In this document: positions 5,222 to 7,749 of the stretch, piece by piece
Numbering within the stretch: position 1 is the first letter of the stretch
Layout of the letters: each line of letters starts with the position of its first letter
Origin: Flavihumibacter sp.
GTDB taxonomy: Bacteria; Bacteroidota; Bacteroidia; Chitinophagales; Chitinophagaceae
Assembly (NCBI GenBank): GCA_025455285.1
Contig: JALOMU010000053.1
Location: 1 to 7,749 of the forward strand
Reading direction: 5' to 3'
DNA: 7,749 nt
The notes under the pieces: generated by a model
Database searches by the model: none
Told to the model about the DNA's origin: nothing
Seen by the model: the letters and a program-made list of their open reading frames with translations, nothing else
Made by a program: the position numbers and the translations under genes

Positions 5222-6305
5222 ACCTCACAGCCTTCTTCCCCTTAACTACTCCATCCTGTAAAACATACAGTGTGACCGGATAGCGGGCGGCTGTTTTTAC
5301 TGCCACTGCATCACAACGAAGCAGTAAAACCGGCGTTTCTACTGTGGCAAGCAAGGGTTCTACCTCACCCGCCATGGAGGTGATCACATATACTGGTTTA
5401 CCCGTCTTTTCCGTATCCTTTTTCAACTTAATCAATTGTTCGAGGATAGCGGGTTTGTCGGTTTCATTCAATGCCTGAATAAACAGCCAGTACATTTCAC
5501 CGGATTGTTTGATAATGGCGCTGGTGGTATCAGCTCCGCTGGGCGCAAGTAGTACAAAGTCCTTAATTTTCGGTTCTGCATTACCTTTACGTATCAACTT
5601 ATCATATCTGCGAACAAAAGTGTAGACGGATTCATCGAAATCATCCGGAAACTGATCTGCTGTAAACTCAATTTCCTGTCCGCCTTTAGTATAAACAAAA
5701 GTGATAACTGTACTATCCGGAATGGCACCTGCCGGTATTTTCAACTGTTCTTCAATCCGGGCTCCTTTTTTATAGGGCAGACAATCCACAATCGGAAGAA
5801 AGTTCAATACATACCATTGCAGGCCAAAACTGAAAAAAGTGGTGATGGCCAAAGCGATGATTGAATTTCGGGTACGCATCGCCGTAACAATCCGGTTCCT
5901 GTTTACAAAAAGCAATAAAATCAGTCCCAGCAGCAGCAGGTCTTTAATAAAGGATTGATCTGCTGTTAATGGAATGCAATCACCAAAACAGCCACAGGTT
6001 TTGATCTTTCCGGAGAAAAGGGCGTATCCGGTTAAGAAGGTAAAAAAAATGATCAATAATAAAAGAAGCCAGCTAAATAACCGCATCTGCCAACCGATGA
6101 TGACCGCCACCCCCGCAATGATCTCAAAAGCGATCATTAATATGGAAAAGGCCAGCGTGAAATCATTCAACTGATGTAGTCCCCATACTTCAAAAAACTC
6201 CTGCATTTTATAACTGAGCCCGAGTGGGTCATTGGCTTTTACGAGTCCTGAAAATATAAACAGGAGTCCGACAATATAGCGGGTAATAGTTAGGATGAGT
6301 TTCAT
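5220..6305 (-). CDS. BT_3928-type membrane protein: DoxX/MauE-like domain plus thioredoxin-like tail
   Basis: The 361-residue protein begins with a DoxX/MauE-like membrane domain. Hydrophobic segments lie at about 5-21, 49-71, 76-97, 118-135 and 147-170. A cysteine cluster CGCFGDC at 104-110 sits just after the third segment. A soluble region (about 171-361) contains another Cys at 175 and, at about 331-353, the pattern CDAVAVKTAARYP then LYVLQDGVV, resembling the end of a thioredoxin fold (the family normally reads NPGLVLLKDG there). No CXXC motif is seen in the soluble part. The overall plan matches the Bacteroidota family named after BT_3928. A redox or membrane-quality role is inference from the cysteines and fold; no substrate is known to me. 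The gene starts 6 bases after the DUF1599 stop, clearly co-transcribed, and its own stop overlaps the repeat array before the permease. Confidence 0.85.
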   Translation of the reverse strand: MKLILTITRYIVGLLFIFSGLVKANDPLGLSYKMQEFFEVWGLHQLNDFTLAFSILMIAFEIIAGVAVIIGWQMRLFSWLLLLLIIFFTFLTGYALFSGKIKTCGCFGDCIPLTADQSFIKDLLLLGLILLLFVNRNRIVTAMRTRNSIIALAITTFFSFGLQWYVLNFLPIVDCLPYKKGARIEEQLKIPAGAIPDSTVITFVYTKGGQEIEFTADQFPDDFDESVYTFVRRYDKLIRKGNAEPKIKDFVLLAPSGADTTSAIIKQSGEMYWLFIQALNETDKPAILEQLIKLKKDTEKTGKPVYVITSMAGEVEPLLATVETPVLLLRCDAVAVKTAARYPVTLYVLQDGVVKGKKAVR

Positions 6306-6311
6306 AATTTC

Positions 6312-6878
6312 TTAGTGTTTTCCTTCCTTTAAAAGGATCAGTGCAAATGCCGCATAATTGAAGATGTCGAGATAGTTAGCATCAATGCCTTCGCTGATAA
6401 TGGTTTGTCCGTCGTTTGCCAGAATCTGCCGGATCCGCATCAATTTGGCCAGGATAAGATCCGTAAAACTTTCCTGACTCATATCTCTCCAGGCTTCTCC
6501 ATAATCGTGATTTTTCTGTGCCATAAGGGAGCGCGCCCGATTCACCTGGTCGTCGTAAAGTTCTGTTACTCTTTCAGTAACCAGGATTTCTTCCGGATCT
6601 CCGGCCAGTTGCAATTGCATAAGCCCGATTACAGCATAGTTCAGTATGCCCATAAATTCGGACTGGATGCTATCACCCACCAGTTGTTTTTTATTTTCCT
6701 GGATGGTGCGAATCCGTTTGGCCTTTATATAGATCTGGTCAACAACCGAAATCGGACGGTAAACCCGCCAGGAAGTACCGTAGTCACGGGTTTTATGAAT
6801 AAATATCCCTTTGCATTCCCCGATCACTTCATTGTACTGTGCTGTTGTATTGGACATGGGTTCGAATAAAATGTTCAT
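6312..6878 (-). CDS. DUF1599 (nucleotide modification associated domain 1) protein, tandem duplicate
   Basis: This 188-residue protein contains two related halves, about residues 15-90 and 108-183. Matching positions are the DYG at 32-34 and 125-127, followed by a W three (first half) or four residues later; IKAKRIRTI at 51-59 against LAKLMRIRQI at 143-152; and GILNYAVIGLMQL at 77-89 against DIFNYAAFALILL at 171-183. This is the DUF1599 family (Pfam name: nucleotide modification associated domain 1). The biochemical activity is not established to my knowledge. In Bacteroidota it commonly lies beside folP, as here, where the two diverge across 31 bases; the BT_3928-type gene follows 6 bases downstream. 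The ATG at 6878 is taken, but the ATG at 6857 (residue 8, giving MSNTTAQYNEV) is an equally good start because family members as I recall them begin there. A -7 box TATTTTTG lies at 6896-6889. Confidence 0.88.
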   Translation of the reverse strand: MNILFEPMSNTTAQYNEVIGECKGIFIHKTRDYGTSWRVYRPISVVDQIYIKAKRIRTIQENKKQLVGDSIQSEFMGILNYAVIGLMQLQLAGDPEEILVTERVTELYDDQVNRARSLMAQKNHDYGEAWRDMSQESFTDLILAKLMRIRQILANDGQTIISEGIDANYLDIFNYAAFALILLKEGKH

Positions 6879-6888
6879 CTTTATCGTT

Positions 6889-6896
6889 CAAAAATA
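6889..6896 (-). promoter_or_regulatory. -7 promoter box of the DUF1599 / BT_3928-type / permease run
   Basis: The minus strand reads TATTTTTG, matching TAnnTTTG, 10 bases before the first candidate ATG of the DUF1599 gene (6878) and 31 bases before the alternative (6857). No TTG is present at the expected -33 position, which falls inside the start of folP, so the assignment rests on one box and the position alone. Confidence 0.4.
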
Positions 6897-6909
6897 AGGA
6901 TTCACGAGC

Positions 6910-7740
6910 ATGTATACCCTGAATTGCAGAGGACGTTTACTGGTATTGGATCAGCCTGTTGTTATGGGGATCATTAATCTTACACCGGATTCCTTCTATG
7001 CGGAAAGCCGATCGGCTCAGCTGGATGCCGTATTGCTTAAAGCTGAGGAACTATTGACAGCAGGTGCTCATTTACTGGATATCGGGGCACAAAGTACAAG
7101 GCCTGGCAGTACTTATTTAACAGCGGATGAAGAATGGGCAAGACTAGCTCCCATTTTACCTACCCTTATAGAACATTTTCCCAAGGCTTATTTTTCAGTA
7201 GATACCTTTCATGCTTCCGTTGCACAAAAGGCGTATGAAGCAGGGGTGCACCTGATCAATGATATTAGTTTTGGCAGGCTGGACCCTGAAATGATTCCGG
7301 TAGTTGCTAAAAGCGGTTTACCTTTTATCGGAATGCACATGAAGGGGACTCCTCAAACCATGCAATCGCTGGCACATTATGATGATTTGCTACTGGAACT
7401 CTCTGGTTTTTTCAGGGAAAGGATTGCTGCCTGCAGAGCAGCGGGAATTACGGATTTGATTCTTGACCCTGGTTTTGGTTTCGCCAAAACGATTGAACAC
7501 AATTTCAAATTATTGAACAGATTGGAGGAACTACAAGTATTTGGACTTCCCCTGCTGGCAGGACTTTCCCGTAAATCCATGATCACTAAAACCCTGGGCA
7601 TTACTGCCGACGCAGCCCTGAACGGATCCTCGGTGCTCAACACGGTTGCACTTCAGAAAGGTGCCGCCATTCTTCGTGTCCATGATCCCAAACCTGCCCT
7701 TGAAGCCATCCGTCTTCTATCAAAACTTGAAGATTCATAA
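6910..7740 (+). CDS. folP: Dihydropteroate synthase (FolP)
   Basis: FolP condenses p-aminobenzoate with 6-hydroxymethyl-7,8-dihydropterin diphosphate to form dihydropteroate in folate synthesis; it is the sulfonamide target. The 276-residue protein is full length. Landmarks in the TIM barrel are VMGIINLTPDSFY at 18-30 (first signature, with Asn23 and the diphosphate-binding loop), LLDIGAQSTRPGS at 55-67 (second signature), FSVDTF at 95-100, INDIS at 116-120, GMHMKGTPQTMQ at 141-152, DPGFGFAK at 186-193, GLSRKSMI at 218-225 with the substrate-binding Lys222, and RVHD at 256-259. No resistance-type change in the loops is obvious by eye. An AAGGA (6896-6900) lies 9 bases before the ATG, but no TAnnTTTG promoter was found in the 31-base gap. 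It diverges from the DUF1599 gene. In Bacteroidota a diadenylate cyclase gene often follows folP; only 9 bases remain in the window, so this cannot be seen. Confidence 0.97.
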   Translation: MYTLNCRGRLLVLDQPVVMGIINLTPDSFYAESRSAQLDAVLLKAEELLTAGAHLLDIGAQSTRPGSTYLTADEEWARLAPILPTLIEHFPKAYFSVDTFHASVAQKAYEAGVHLINDISFGRLDPEMIPVVAKSGLPFIGMHMKGTPQTMQSLAHYDDLLLELSGFFRERIAACRAAGITDLILDPGFGFAKTIEHNFKLLNRLEELQVFGLPLLAGLSRKSMITKTLGITADAALNGSSVLNTVALQKGAAILRVHDPKPALEAIRLLSKLEDS

Positions 7741-7749
7741 ACTATAAGA

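Noticed and set aside
6405..6869. Plus-strand open frame opposite the DUF1599 gene
   Set aside because: It mirrors a clearly coding gene with internal repeats, and its product has no recognisable domain or translation signal.

Overview
The window reads as ordinary chromosome of a Bacteroidota bacterium, most likely of the Chitinophagaceae type. Three things point there: the protein families (a BT_3928-type DoxX/thioredoxin-like membrane protein, a duplicated DUF1599 protein next to folP, DciA next to recF), -7 promoter boxes of the form TAnnTTTG, and A-rich or weak ribosome-binding regions. The family-level placement is inference from remembered sequence style, not from a search. Nine protein genes are complete. 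No RNA gene, CRISPR array, insertion sequence or phage gene is visible.

Layout. Positions 73-2272 (minus strand) hold a three-gene run, pdhA (pyruvate dehydrogenase E1 alpha), a membrane-anchored TPR protein and ribH (lumazine synthase), driven by a good TAnnTTTG promoter at 2293-2321. Divergent from it is recF (best start TTG at 2352, ending 3440). A 381-base intergenic region (3441-3821) follows. It carries a long stem-loop, a degenerate heptamer array, an operator-like set of half-sites and a -7 box only 4 bases before the next ATG. Then comes the small gene dciA (DUF721, 3822-4103). It converges, with only 2 bases between stop codons, on a second minus-strand run (6878 to 4106): DUF1599, the BT_3928-type protein and a DppB-like ABC permease. 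The last two of these are separated by a 60-base array of paired 7- and 8-base pyrimidine repeats. folP (dihydropteroate synthase) diverges from DUF1599 and is complete at the right edge.

How the genes work together. recF and dciA both serve DNA replication and repair (gap repair; replicative helicase loading). ribH and folP make flavin and folate cofactors, and pdhA feeds acetyl-CoA synthesis. The TPR protein, DUF1599 and BT_3928-type proteins are conserved neighbours in Bacteroidota without a settled role. I see no novel defence or mobile system. What deserves a second look is mainly the non-coding structure (repeat arrays, stem-loop, half-site cluster, apparently leaderless dciA) and the poorly characterised DUF1599 / BT_3928 / orphan permease operon beside folP.
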